DNA of 64,000 nucleotides, taken from positions 20,821 to 84,820 of the forward strand of contig NZ_JBDSQX010000155.1 in NCBI RefSeq assembly GCF_039929605.1. Reading direction: 5' to 3'. This document shows positions 16,204 through 24,860 of this stretch, in pieces. Origin of the DNA: Pelomonas sp039929605 (lineage in GTDB: Bacteria > Pseudomonadota > Gammaproteobacteria > Burkholderiales > Burkholderiaceae_C). Every line of letters starts with the position of its first letter. Positions within the stretch are counted from its first letter, which is position 1. A program made the position numbers and the translations under genes. A model generated the notes under the pieces. The model was given only the letters and a program-made list of their open reading frames with translations, had not been told where the DNA came from and ran no database searches.

Positions 16204-18719
16204 ACCGTCACCGGCTCCTGCGCCGCCGCCAGCAGCCCGGCGATCGGCTCGGGCCGGTGCAGCAGGAAGCCCTGCACTTCGCCCACGCCCAGGCGCACCA
16301 GCTCCAGCAGCACCTCCGGCGTCTCTACGCACTCGGCCACCGTCGTCAGGCCCAGCGTGCGGGCCACGTCGACGAAGCTGCGCACGGCCACCTGGTCGAG
16401 CGGGTCGCTCATCAGCGAGCGGATGAACTGGCCGTCGATCTTGAGCACGTCCACCGGCAGCGCCTTCAGGTAGCTGTACGACGACGCACCCGCGCCGAAG
16501 TCGTCCAGCGCGATGCGCGCGCCGAGCGCCCGCATCTGCGTGATGAAGCGCGCCGCGTCGGTCAGCCGCGTGATGACGGCCGTTTCGGTGATCTCCAGGC
16601 ACAGGGCCCGCGCGCGCTCAGGGCCTAGCTCCAGCAGCAGCGCCCGCGCCTCCTGATGGAAGACCGTGTCCTGCAGCGTCAGGCCCGACAGGTTGACCGA
16701 CAGCGAGGCAATCTGCGGCGGCCCTTCGCGCTGCAGCAGGGCCACGGCTTGGCGCAGCACCCAGCGGTCGATGCGCGGGGCAATGTGGAAGCGCTCGGCG
16801 GCCGGCATGAAGGCCGTTGGCGGCACGCGGCTGCCGTCGCGCTCGCGCAGGCGCAGCAGCAACTCGCCCCGCAGCAGGCCGTCGTCTTCGTCACCCTGGG
16901 CCGGCAGCACGCGCTGCAGGTCGAGCTCGAAGCGCTCCTCGTCCAGCGCCTGCTGCAGCCGCGTGGCCCAGCGGTGCTCGCTCTGGTGGGCGCGCAGCGT
17001 CGCATCGTTGGGCGACCAGACCTGCACGCGGTTGCGGCCCTGCTCCTTGGCGATCATGCAGCAGGCATCCGCCTCGCGCAGCGCCGCCTCGGCGTTGGGC
17101 CAGCGGCCGTCCAGCGGTGCCACGCCGATGCTGGCGCCGATGCGAAAGCTCTGCTCGCCGTGCACATGGCGGAACTGGTCCAGCGTGTCGCAGAGCTTCT
17201 GCGCGACGTGCAAGGCCTCTTCCAGCGAGCAGTTCTCCAGAATGGCCGCGAACTCGTCCCCGCCCAGGCGGGCGACGGTGTCGCGGCTGCGCACACCAGC
17301 CTCCAGGCACTGGGCAACCTGGCGCAGCACCTCGTCACCGTCGGCGTGGCCGCAGTGGTCGTTGATGAGCTTGAAGCGGTCCAGGTCCAGCGCCAGCAGC
17401 GCGTGCTGGCTACCGTCTCGACTGGCGCGCTCGAAGGCACGCGCCAGCCGCTGGCCGAACTCCGCGCGGTTGACGAGACCGGTCAGGCCGTCGTGGCTGG
17501 CGCGCCAGCGGATCTCGTCGAACTGCCGGCGCTGCTGCGTCACGTCACGGAAGACCAGCACCGCGCCCAGCACCCGGCCGCCCTTGCCGCGTATGGGCGC
17601 GACCGAGTCGTCCACGGCGCGTTGCTCGCCGTCCCGCCCCTGCAGCACGGTGCCCGGCGGCAGCTGCGTCGGCAGGCCGCTCGCCAGGCATTGCTGAACC
17701 GGATCGGGCAGCGGTTCGACGCCGTCCTCGCGCCGCGCCTGGAAGACGCGGCTGGCCGGCTGGCCGCGCGCCTCCTCGGCCGTCCAGCCCGTCAGCCGCT
17801 GCGCCACGGGGTTGAGCCAGGTCACGCGGCCGTGGGCGTCGGTCGTCAGCACCGCATCGGCAATGGACTGCAGCGTCACCTCCAGCAACTCGTGCTGCTC
17901 TTCGAGCTGCTGCTGCAGTTCGCGCTCCTCGCTGACGTCCCAGCAGACGCCCGACAGGCGCAGCGCCTGGCCGCTGGCGTCGCGCAGCAAGCGGCCCGAG
18001 CCGCGCAGCACATGGGTGCTGCCATCCGGCCAGAGGACCCGCCATTCGCCGTCGAACTGCGGATTGCCATCCCGGGCATCGCGCAGCGACTGCAGCGCGG
18101 TGCGACGGTCCTGCGGGTGCACGCGCCGCTGCCAGGCGACGGCCGTGATGCGTTGGCCGTGCGGCGCTTCGCCGTGCAGCCGCCACATGGCGTCGTCCCA
18201 GGTCAGCTCGCCGTGGCGAGATCGCTGCAAATCCAGCTCCCACACGCCGATGCCGCCGCCGTGCGTGGCCAAGTCCAGGCGCTCCAGCGTGCGCTCCAGT
18301 TCCGCGCGCACGCCGGCCGGCTCTGTCACGTCCTGCATGACGACGCCCACGCGCGCGCGCTCGCCGGCCGGCCCGCTGTCCAGCCCGCCCACCACACGCA
18401 GCACGCGCGGGCCGCGTTCGCCGGCGTCGCAAGGCAATTCGATGTCCCAGCCCAGGCCCTCGGCCGCCGCCCGGCGCAGCGCGGCGTCCAGCATCGCGGC
18501 GCCGTCGGGCCCGAAGCGGGCCAGCAGGCCGCCCAGCGTCGGCACCCGGCCGGCGTGCAGGCCCAGCAGGTCGCAGGCGGAGTCGGACAGCACCAGGGCC
18601 TCGGTGTCGGCCTGCCATTCCCAGGCGCCCACGCCGGCCAGCCGGCTGCAGCGCTCCAGGAAACGTGCGTTCTGCGCCAGCGCCTGCTCGACGGCAGCCG
18701 GGGGCTGGGAGTCGCTCAT
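16200..18719 (-). CDS. PAS-PAS-PAS-GGDEF-EAL c-di-GMP signalling protein
   Basis: An 839-residue soluble protein. Three PAS/PAC sensor domains occupy about residues 10-130, 140-265 and 275-400 (RVTWLNPVAQRLTGWTAEEA is the clearest). The GGDEF domain is intact (GGDEF at 486-490, LDLDRFKLIND before it), so cyclase activity is likely. The EAL domain keeps its catalytic glutamate but reads ELL at 619-621, and the loop reads AECVET rather than AEGVET; LDDFGAGASSYSYL with its metal-binding acidic pair is intact. It may therefore be bifunctional, or a cyclase with a GTP-sensing EAL domain. The ATG at 18719 is used; a TTG just upstream extends it by one residue. The gene converges on the small membrane protein gene. 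Confidence 0.94.
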   Translation of the reverse strand: MSDSQPPAAVEQALAQNARFLERCSRLAGVGAWEWQADTEALVLSDSACDLLGLHAGRVPTLGGLLARFGPDGAAMLDAALRRAAAEGLGWDIELPCDAGERGPRVLRVVGGLDSGPAGERARVGVVMQDVTEPAGVRAELERTLERLDLATHGGGIGVWELDLQRSRHGELTWDDAMWRLHGEAPHGQRITAVAWQRRVHPQDRRTALQSLRDARDGNPQFDGEWRVLWPDGSTHVLRGSGRLLRDASGQALRLSGVCWDVSEERELQQQLEEQHELLEVTLQSIADAVLTTDAHGRVTWLNPVAQRLTGWTAEEARGQPASRVFQARREDGVEPLPDPVQQCLASGLPTQLPPGTVLQGRDGEQRAVDDSVAPIRGKGGRVLGAVLVFRDVTQQRRQFDEIRWRASHDGLTGLVNRAEFGQRLARAFERASRDGSQHALLALDLDRFKLINDHCGHADGDEVLRQVAQCLEAGVRSRDTVARLGGDEFAAILENCSLEEALHVAQKLCDTLDQFRHVHGEQSFRIGASIGVAPLDGRWPNAEAALREADACCMIAKEQGRNRVQVWSPNDATLRAHQSEHRWATRLQQALDEERFELDLQRVLPAQGDEDDGLLRGELLLRLRERDGSRVPPTAFMPAAERFHIAPRIDRWVLRQAVALLQREGPPQIASLSVNLSGLTLQDTVFHQEARALLLELGPERARALCLEITETAVITRLTDAARFITQMRALGARIALDDFGAGASSYSYLKALPVDVLKIDGQFIRSLMSDPLDQVAVRSFVDVARTLGLTTVAECVETPEVLLELVRLGVGEVQGFLLHRPEPIAGLLAAAQEPVTV

Positions 18720-18863
18720 CAATCATTGCTCCAAGCAAAGGACGGGCAAGCTTGATGCCAACGCCGCACCTGCCGCGTCGGCGGCACGGGGGCAGCCTTG
18801 TAGGACAAAGTCCTGTCTGCCCTTTGTTACTGCGGCACGGCCAACGGTGGGGCGGTCGCTCGC

Positions 18864-18899
18864 GTTCAATCGTTCAATACGTACAAGCTACGTACAAGC
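18864..18899 (+). promoter_or_regulatory. Tandem direct repeats in the leader of a secreted-protein gene
   Basis: Two copies of GTTCAAT with an 8-bp period (18864-18870 and 18872-18878) are followed by two exactly adjacent copies of TACGTACAAGC (18878-18888 and 18889-18899). They run straight into AAGGAG and the ATG at 18912. Tandem 11-bp units one helical turn apart could bind a regulator co-operatively or be a slippage-prone tract that varies leader length. Confidence 0.45.
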
Positions 18900-18911
18900 A
18901 AGGAGCCCCTC

Positions 18912-19373
18912 ATGACTCACCCCCACCCCTCCCTCACCCGCTGTCTCGCCCCGGCCGTGTTCGGTCTGGCCGCGCTGGCCGCCCTGCCCGCGAGCGCCAC
19001 CGACGTGGGCGTGTCCATCGGCTTCAGCCAGCCCGGCGTCTATGGCCGCGTCGACATCGGCCGCTACCCGCAGCCGGTGCTGGTGGCGCCGCGCCCCGTG
19101 GTCATCGGCCGCTACGCCGATGTGCAGCCGGTCTACCTGTGGGCACCGCCCGAGCACCGCCGTGACTGGCGGCACCACTGCAGCCAATACGGCGCCTGCG
19201 GCGCGCCGGTGTACTTCGTGGACGACGGCTGGTACCGCCGCACGGTCGTCGTGCAGCGCAACGACGACCGTGCCTGGCGCCGCGACGGCGGTGAGTGGCA
19301 TGGCGAGCAGAAGCATCACCACCCTCACGACCATGACCGCGGTCGCGGTCGCGGTCATGGTCATCGCGACTGA
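18912..19373 (+). CDS. Exported His-rich hypothetical protein
   Basis: A 153-residue protein with a signal peptide (residues 1-30, FGLAALAALPASATD). The mature part is rich in Tyr, Arg, Pro and Val (YGRVDIGRYPQPVLVAPRPV) and holds two cysteines in HHCSQYGACG. The C-terminus is a charged His/Arg/Gly tail (HHHPHDHDRGRGRGHGHRD), which could bind metals. Proteins of this composition are common, uncharacterised secreted proteins in Burkholderiales. AAGGAG precedes the ATG by 7 bases. The DNA coding the tail is a perfect 12-bp inverted repeat (GACCATGACCGC at 19329-19340 with GCGGTCATGGTC at 19351-19362), giving a strong hairpin at the end of the message. I cannot assign a function. Confidence 0.72.
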   Translation: MTHPHPSLTRCLAPAVFGLAALAALPASATDVGVSIGFSQPGVYGRVDIGRYPQPVLVAPRPVVIGRYADVQPVYLWAPPEHRRDWRHHCSQYGACGAPVYFVDDGWYRRTVVVQRNDDRAWRRDGGEWHGEQKHHHPHDHDRGRGRGHGHRD

Positions 19374-19447
19374 TCGGGCGGGCGACAAGCCACTATGCGT
19401 CTGGGGCCGGACAGCGCAGCCTGCACGACCCAGGCGGCCGGCTTGGG

Positions 19448-20317
19448 TCAGCTCGCCTTGACGCGTTCAGCCACGAAGGCCTGGTAGGTACGCAGCGGGC
19501 GGCCGAGCAACTGCGCCAATTGCTGCGCGGCGCCGTCGGCCGCGATCTGACCGAGCTGCTGGATGCGGCTCATCATCAGGCGCAGGTCGTAGGCCATCCA
19601 GCCTGGCGCGTTCTGCGCCAGCTGCGCCTCGAAGGCCTGCACGTCGTCACCGCCATAGTGGATCTCGCGGCCCAGCGCCTGGCCCCAGATGGCCGCTGCG
19701 GCCGGGCCGTTGATGACTTCGGGGCCCACCACTTCCAGCGGCAGGCGGGGCAGCGGCTGCGGGGCGCGGTCGCGGCGCAGCAGTTCCGCCACGGCGATGT
19801 CGGCGATGTCTCGCACGTCCACCATGGCACAGCCCTTGGCGCCGATGGGCATCGGGAACACGCCGTAGCTCTGGACAAGCGGCTGGATCTGGATGTCGTT
19901 CTGCATGAAGTAGGCCGGACGCAGGATGGTGGCCGGCAGGTCCAGGCTTTCAATCATGCGTTCCACGGTGTACTTACCGGTGAAGTGGGGCACGTCGGTG
20001 TACAGATCGGCGTTGATGACCGACAGGTAGACGATGCGCTGGATGCCGGCCTCGCGGGCCACGTTCAGCGCCTGCAGCGACTGGGTCACTTCGTCGGCCG
20101 CCAGTGCGTTCAACAGGAACAGCGTGCGGATGCCCGAGAGGGCCTGGCGCATGGAGGCGACGTTGGTGAGGTCGCCCACGACGCCCTTGACGCCAGCGGG
20201 CAGGGACAGGGTGCCGGTCTGGCGAACGAGGGCCGTGACGTCTGCCCCCTGCTGGGCCAAACGTTCGACGACGAGGGAACCGATGGTGCCGGTGGCACCG
20301 ATGACGAGGATGCTCAT
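19448..20317 (-). CDS. NmrA-like NAD(P)-binding oxidoreductase
   Basis: A 289-residue protein of the atypical short-chain dehydrogenase family (NmrA/SDR_a5). It starts MSILVIGATGTIGSLVVERL, with the GxxGxxG dinucleotide-binding loop, followed by VVGDLTN and IVYLSVINADLY, and the AYFMQND segment typical of NmrA-like quinone-reductase relatives (QorB/azoreductase-like). Substrate unknown; it is probably an NADPH-dependent redox sensor or quinone reductase. The start at 20317 has GGAG 7 bases upstream. It diverges from a LysR regulator with 121 bp between, the classic arrangement of a regulator and its target, so NmrA expression is probably controlled by that LysR protein. Confidence 0.9.
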   Translation of the reverse strand: MSILVIGATGTIGSLVVERLAQQGADVTALVRQTGTLSLPAGVKGVVGDLTNVASMRQALSGIRTLFLLNALAADEVTQSLQALNVAREAGIQRIVYLSVINADLYTDVPHFTGKYTVERMIESLDLPATILRPAYFMQNDIQIQPLVQSYGVFPMPIGAKGCAMVDVRDIADIAVAELLRRDRAPQPLPRLPLEVVGPEVINGPAAAAIWGQALGREIHYGGDDVQAFEAQLAQNAPGWMAYDLRLMMSRIQQLGQIAADGAAQQLAQLLGRPLRTYQAFVAERVKAS

Positions 20318-20438
20318 TTGAAACTCCGTGGATGAAGACTGTGGGTAGCTCCCGGTGGGGAGTGAGCGAAAGATAGGCCGTTGCACTTCATAAACACAGA
20401 CGCCAAAATCAAGACTCACTGTCTTGAATTCAAAACAC
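20318..20438. promoter_or_regulatory. Divergent promoter region with LysR-type dyads
   Basis: This AT-richer gap between the NmrA-like gene and the LysR gene contains AAGAC-N5-GTCTT (20411-20425) directly followed by the 10-bp palindrome TTGAATTCAA (20424-20433), just before the LysR start. Such dyads are typical LysR autoregulatory sites; the assignment is inferred from position. Confidence 0.5.
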
Positions 20439-21317
20439 ATGGACCTGAATGCGCTGGTCGACTTCCACCTGGTGGCCACCCACGGCGGCTTCGGCCGCGC
20501 GAGCCGGGCCAGCCGGCGCTCCAAGGCCACGCTGTCCCGCCGCGTGGCGGATCTGGAAGAGCAACTGGGCGTGCGGCTCATCGAGCGCAGTGCCAAGGGG
20601 CTGGAACTCACGGCGGCCGGCCAGCTGCTGCTCAGCCGCACCGAAGGCCCCATGCACGAGGTGGCAGACGCCATCACCTCGGCCCGCGAGGGCACCGGCA
20701 AGGTCAGCGGCAGGCTGCGCGTCGCGGCGCCCGTGCTGTTCGCGCAGCTCGAGATGGGCAGGCTGTCCGCCGAGTTCCGGCGCCACTACCCCGACGTCAC
20801 CATCGAAGTGGTGGCCGAGGACCGCGTGGTGAATCTGGTGGACGAGCAGTTCGACGTGGCGATCCGCCCCAACCCGCGCCCGGACACGACGCTCGTCGGG
20901 CGCTGCTTTGCGCAGGACCGGCTGGTGGTCGTGGCCGCGCCGTCCATCGCGATGCCTCCACCCGGCGCGACGCCGGTGCGCATGGATGCCGTCGTCAATG
21001 CCTTCCGCGACGGCGACACCTGGGCCCTCGACGACGGCAGCCTCACAGTGGAGCCGGTGCCCGTGCTGCGGTTGTCGTCGATGTTGATGATCCGGGATGC
21101 GGCGATGGCCGGCGCCGGCGTCACGCTGGTGCCTCAGTCCATCGTCTGGCAGCAACTGGCCAGCGGCGCGCTGGTGCAGTGGGGCGTCGTGGGCGGCAAG
21201 GCTGTGCAGCTCTGGGTGCTGCACACCTCACGGCGCCTGGCGAGCCCGAAGGTGAAGGCGTTCGTGGACTTCATGGCGGCTCGCTACCCCGAAGGTTCGC
21301 TGGTGCTGGGCGGCTAG
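20439..21317 (+). CDS. LysR-family transcriptional regulator
   Basis: A 292-residue LysR protein. The winged HTH is at residues 1-60 (MDLNALVDFHLVATHGGFGR, ASRRSKATLSRRVADLEEQL) and the substrate-binding domain runs from about 88 to 290. RLRVAAPVLFAQ and FDVAIRPNPRPDTTLVGR place it in the DmlR/AaeR-like CrgA subgroup, often regulators of aromatic or redox-stress genes. Two starts are possible: TTG 20424 adds MNSKH, while ATG 20439 gives the canonical MDLNAL and is used. It is divergent from the NmrA-like oxidoreductase, its probable target, and converges on the M28 peptidase with 10 bp between the stops. Confidence 0.92.
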   Translation: MDLNALVDFHLVATHGGFGRASRASRRSKATLSRRVADLEEQLGVRLIERSAKGLELTAAGQLLLSRTEGPMHEVADAITSAREGTGKVSGRLRVAAPVLFAQLEMGRLSAEFRRHYPDVTIEVVAEDRVVNLVDEQFDVAIRPNPRPDTTLVGRCFAQDRLVVVAAPSIAMPPPGATPVRMDAVVNAFRDGDTWALDDGSLTVEPVPVLRLSSMLMIRDAAMAGAGVTLVPQSIVWQQLASGALVQWGVVGGKAVQLWVLHTSRRLASPKVKAFVDFMAARYPEGSLVLGG

Positions 21318-21327
21318 GAGGCGGCTG

Positions 21328-22734
21328 TCAGCGCTTCGGCAACGGGTAGCTGGCGAGGCTGGCAAAACCCTTTCTCGACACCGCCTGCACGCCGAAGACG
21401 ACGTTGTCCTTGGACACTGGCAACGTCACTCGTGTCGTCTGGCCGACATCCTTGAACTGCTGCCAGGCCGCTGCGTCGGTGTCGCGCCAGACGATGCGAT
21501 AGCCGGCCACCTCGGGGTCGGCGCTGGCCGCCCACGCCAACGTGGTGTCGTTGGTCAGCCCGCTGGCATCCAGCCTGACGGCCTTGGGCGGCGCTGGCGC
21601 CCAGGCCAGCGTGGCCAGGCCGGCGAGGTTGGCGCGGGCGACGTCGCCGACGTAGGCGAAGTCGACGAACTCGGGCAGGTCGCCGTAAACGACACCGTTT
21701 TCGGTCCTCGGGTTCTGGTGCTGGTGCGCGAAGTTCTCGAAAGGCTCGCTGAAGCGCACGGCCGCGTAGCCGCGCTCCAGGAAGGGGATGTGGTCGCCGC
21801 CGCGCAGGTAGCGGTCGCGGCGCTGGATCAGCTGCACCGTGAAGCCGGGCATCGCGGCCTCGGCGGCGGCCTTGAGGTGGCGGCCGAGCTGGTCGGTGGG
21901 CAGGTCTTCACCGCCACCGGCTTGCAGCAGCGGCAGCAGTTCGGCTTGCATCGCCGCAATGGACTTGGCGTCGGCATCGCTGGGCAGGCGGTTCGCGTTG
22001 GCGGCGGTCAGCAGGCGCATCAGCGGGTCCAGCCCGTTGGCAAACAAGCGCAGGCGCTTGGGGTCGGATTGCCCGGCATCACCACGCGAACTGCCGACGA
22101 TGTCGTTGGTGATCATGGCCTCCACGTTGAGGCCGGCCGCACGCGCCTCGCGCGCCCACTGAGCCGCACCCAGCAGCCCCTGCTCCTCGCCGGGCACGGC
22201 CATGAACACGAGGGTCGCATCGAAGGAGTGGCTGGCCATCACGCAGGCCAGCTCCATGACGGCCGCCGTGCCGGACGCGTCGTCGTTGGCGCCGGGCGAT
22301 TCGCCCAGCACGTCCATCACGTCGCTGTTGCGCGAGTCGTAGTGGCCGCTGACGACCAGCGTGCGGCCCTTGCTGGCACCCCGCCCGGGCAGCGTGGCGA
22401 CGATGTTGACCAGCTCGGTCGCCTGCGGCACGCGGTTGCCGGCAGGTTCGATGAAGCTCTGCTCCTCCACCTGCAGCCGCCCGCCTGCGGCCTTGGAACA
22501 GGCGGAAAGCTCGGCCGTGATCCAGCGCCGTGCCGCGCCGATGCCGCGCGTGTCGGACGCGATGTCCGACAGCGTGTGCCGGGTGCCGAAGCCGACCAAC
22601 TTGCGAATGCGCGCCTCGATGCGGGCGGGGCTGACCTCGGCCAGCATGGCCTGCAGTTCATCGCCAGGCGGGGTTTGTGCGTGGGCCGTGGTGGCCAGCA
22701 GGGCAAGGATGAGAGCGGCGAGTGGAGCTTGCAT
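21328..22734 (-). CDS. Exported M28-family zinc metallopeptidase with FN3-like tail
   Basis: A 468-residue secreted enzyme. Residues 1-19 are a signal peptide (MQAPLAALILALLATTAHA). The M28 catalytic domain shows the zinc ligands and catalytic residues in order: VSGHYDSRN (His and catalytic Asp), GANDDASGT (bridging Asp), PGEEQG (Glu pair), TNDIVG (Asp) and RGGDHIPF (His). The last 90 residues (PKAVRLDASGLTNDTTLAWA onward) look like a fibronectin type III module, which could bind substrate or cell wall. M28 members are aminopeptidases (aminopeptidase S/Ap1-like); the exact substrate is unknown. A frame extension to 22824 lacks signal-peptide logic and is rejected. It diverges from the EF-G-like gene with 68 bp between starts. 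Confidence 0.92.
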   Translation of the reverse strand: MQAPLAALILALLATTAHAQTPPGDELQAMLAEVSPARIEARIRKLVGFGTRHTLSDIASDTRGIGAARRWITAELSACSKAAGGRLQVEEQSFIEPAGNRVPQATELVNIVATLPGRGASKGRTLVVSGHYDSRNSDVMDVLGESPGANDDASGTAAVMELACVMASHSFDATLVFMAVPGEEQGLLGAAQWAREARAAGLNVEAMITNDIVGSSRGDAGQSDPKRLRLFANGLDPLMRLLTAANANRLPSDADAKSIAAMQAELLPLLQAGGGEDLPTDQLGRHLKAAAEAAMPGFTVQLIQRRDRYLRGGDHIPFLERGYAAVRFSEPFENFAHQHQNPRTENGVVYGDLPEFVDFAYVGDVARANLAGLATLAWAPAPPKAVRLDASGLTNDTTLAWAASADPEVAGYRIVWRDTDAAAWQQFKDVGQTTRVTLPVSKDNVVFGVQAVSRKGFASLASYPLPKR

Positions 22735-22802
22735 GGCGAAGATTCTGCACTTGCCGCGCCGGCCGGCTTCTTCTACGCTGGCCCACCACCGAGGAGAGTC
22801 CG

Positions 22803-24857
22803 ATGAGCGCGAGCCTGGATCCACGAGTGAGCACGATCCGAACGGTCGCGCTGGTCGGCCCCGCAGCGGCCGGCAAGACGCTGCTGCTGGACGCGCTGCT
22901 GGCGCATGCCGGCGTCATCCCGCAGGCCGGCAGCATCGAGCGCGGCAGCACCGTCTCAGACCACGATCCGCTGGAAAAGCGCCTGGGCCATTCCCTGCAG
23001 TCCAGCCTCGCCCACTTCACGCACGGCGGCATTCGCGTCCACGCCATCGACACGCCCGGCGCGCCGGACTTCTTCGGCCAGGCCCTGCCCGCACTGGAGG
23101 CGGCGGACACGGCCATCGTCGTCATCAATGCGCAGAACGGCATCGAGCTGATGGCCCAGCGCCTGCTGACCACCGCCGGCGAGCGCGGGCTGGCGCGGCT
23201 CATCGTCGTCAACAAGATCGACTGCCCGGAAGTGGACCTGCCCGCGCTGCTGGCCCAGATCCGCGAGGTCTTCGGCAAGGAGTGCCTGCCGCTCAACCTG
23301 CCCGCCGACGGCAGCCAGCGCGTTGCCGATTGCTTCTTCGCGGCGTCAGGGGAAGCCGATTTTTCGTCAGTGGCCGACGCGCACCGCGCGCTGGTGGAGC
23401 AGGTCGTGGAGGTCGACGCGGCCTTCGTCGACCGCTACCTGACCGACGGCGACGTCGACCCGCGCGAGCTGCACGCGCCGCTGGAGCAGGCGCTGCGCGA
23501 GGGCCACCTCATCCCGGTCTGCTTCTGCTCGGCCAAGACCGGCGCGGGCATCGGCGAACTGCTGAACGCCATCGAGCTGCTGATGCCCAACCCGGCCGAA
23601 GGCAACCCGCCACCCTTTCTTGAAGGCAAGGGCACCGAGCCACAGCCCTATCCCGCCCGGCCCGACCCGGCGGCGCACGTGCTGGCCCACGTCTTCAAGA
23701 TCGTGGCCGATCCCTATCTCGGCAAGATGGGCGTCATGCGCGTGCACCAGGGCCGCGTCGCCAAGGGTGGCCTGATCTTCGTCGGCCATGCGCGCAAGCC
23801 GATTCGCGTGGGCCATCTCTTCATGCTGCAGGGCGCGAAGCACGTGGAGATCGACGAGGCGCTGCCGGGCGACCTCTGCGCCATTGCCAAGGTGGACGAC
23901 CTGGCCTTCGACGCCGTGCTGCACGACGCGCAGGAGGACGAGCACATCTACCTGAAGCCGTTGGACTTTCCGACGCCCGTGCACGGTCTGGCCATCAGCC
24001 CCGCGCGGCGCGGTGACGAGCAGAAGCTGTGGGAGGTGCTGGCGCGGCTGGTGGACGAAGACCCCTGCCTGCGCATCGAGCAGGCCGGTGAAACGCACCA
24101 GACGTTGGTCTACGGCCTGGGCGAGCTGCACCTGCGTCTGCTGCTGGATCGGCTGCACGACCTCTACAAGGGCGAGGTGCTGACCGAGCCGCCGCGCATC
24201 GCCTACCGCGAGACGGTTTCTCAAGCGGCCGAGGGCCATTTCCGCCACAAGAAGCAGAGCGGCGGCGCGGGCCAGTTCGGCGAGGTTTATCTGCGCGTGG
24301 AGCCGCTGGAACGCGGCGCGGGCTTCGAGTTCGTAGACGCGGTGAAGGGCGGCACGATTCCCGGCCAGTTCATGCCCGCCGTCGAGAAGGGCGTGCGGTC
24401 GGCCCTTGCCACCGGCGTCGTCGCCGGCTACCCGCTCGTCGACCTGCGCGTCGTCGTCTACGACGGCAAGCACCACTCGGTGGACAGCAAGGAGATCGCC
24501 TTCGTCACCGCCGGCCGCCGCGCGCTGATCGAGGCCGTGCGCGAGGGCAGGCCGCTTGTGCTGGAGCCCATCGTGCAGGTCGAGATCACCGCGCCCGAGC
24601 ACGGCATCGGCGACATCACCGGTGACCTCGCCTCACGCCGCGGCCAGGTCAACGGCACGCGCGCCGCCGTGCCGGGCAGCCTCATCGTGCAAGGCCTGGC
24701 GCCGCTGGCTGAGCTGGCCAGCTACCAGACGCGGCTGAACGCGATCACCGCTGGCGAGGGGCGCTACACGCTCGTGCTGTCGCACTACGAGGCCGTACCG
24801 CCGAACACCCAGGCTGCCCTCGTCGGCGCCTACAAAGGGCACGACGAGAACGACTGA
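22803..24857 (+). CDS. Elongation factor G-like translational GTPase (EF-G paralogue)
   Basis: A 684-residue protein with all EF-G domains: the G domain (1-270), domain II, then III-V (the IV/V junction QSGGAGQFGEVYLRVEP is clear). The P-loop is GPAAAGKT at 19-26 and NKID lies at 137-140. The switch-II motif is DTPGAPDF (83-90) where canonical EF-G has DTPGHVDF, so the GTP-hydrolysing histidine is Ala87. This matches the EF-G-like (FusA2/TetM-related) paralogues rather than the ribosomal-operon fusA, and it is not linked to rpsL/rpsG/tuf here. A role in translocation back-up, ribosome recycling or protection is inferred. The start at 22803 follows AGGAGA. It converges on the NTF2-like gene with 3 bases between. 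Confidence 0.92.
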   Translation: MSASLDPRVSTIRTVALVGPAAAGKTLLLDALLAHAGVIPQAGSIERGSTVSDHDPLEKRLGHSLQSSLAHFTHGGIRVHAIDTPGAPDFFGQALPALEAADTAIVVINAQNGIELMAQRLLTTAGERGLARLIVVNKIDCPEVDLPALLAQIREVFGKECLPLNLPADGSQRVADCFFAASGEADFSSVADAHRALVEQVVEVDAAFVDRYLTDGDVDPRELHAPLEQALREGHLIPVCFCSAKTGAGIGELLNAIELLMPNPAEGNPPPFLEGKGTEPQPYPARPDPAAHVLAHVFKIVADPYLGKMGVMRVHQGRVAKGGLIFVGHARKPIRVGHLFMLQGAKHVEIDEALPGDLCAIAKVDDLAFDAVLHDAQEDEHIYLKPLDFPTPVHGLAISPARRGDEQKLWEVLARLVDEDPCLRIEQAGETHQTLVYGLGELHLRLLLDRLHDLYKGEVLTEPPRIAYRETVSQAAEGHFRHKKQSGGAGQFGEVYLRVEPLERGAGFEFVDAVKGGTIPGQFMPAVEKGVRSALATGVVAGYPLVDLRVVVYDGKHHSVDSKEIAFVTAGRRALIEAVREGRPLVLEPIVQVEITAPEHGIGDITGDLASRRGQVNGTRAAVPGSLIVQGLAPLAELASYQTRLNAITAGEGRYTLVLSHYEAVPPNTQAALVGAYKGHDEND

Positions 24858-24860
24858 GAG

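Noticed and set aside
16656..18755. A 699-codon plus-strand frame
   Set aside because: It lies entirely antisense to the PAS-GGDEF-EAL gene, and its product is Arg/Ala/His-rich with no domains. High-GC third-position bias keeps the opposite frame open.
20424..20433. TTGAATTCAA as evidence of an insertion or phage site
   Set aside because: A 10-bp palindrome in a LysR divergent promoter is better explained as an operator half-site.
23367..24602. A 411-codon minus-strand frame
   Set aside because: It is a shadow of the EF-G-like gene and lacks domains.
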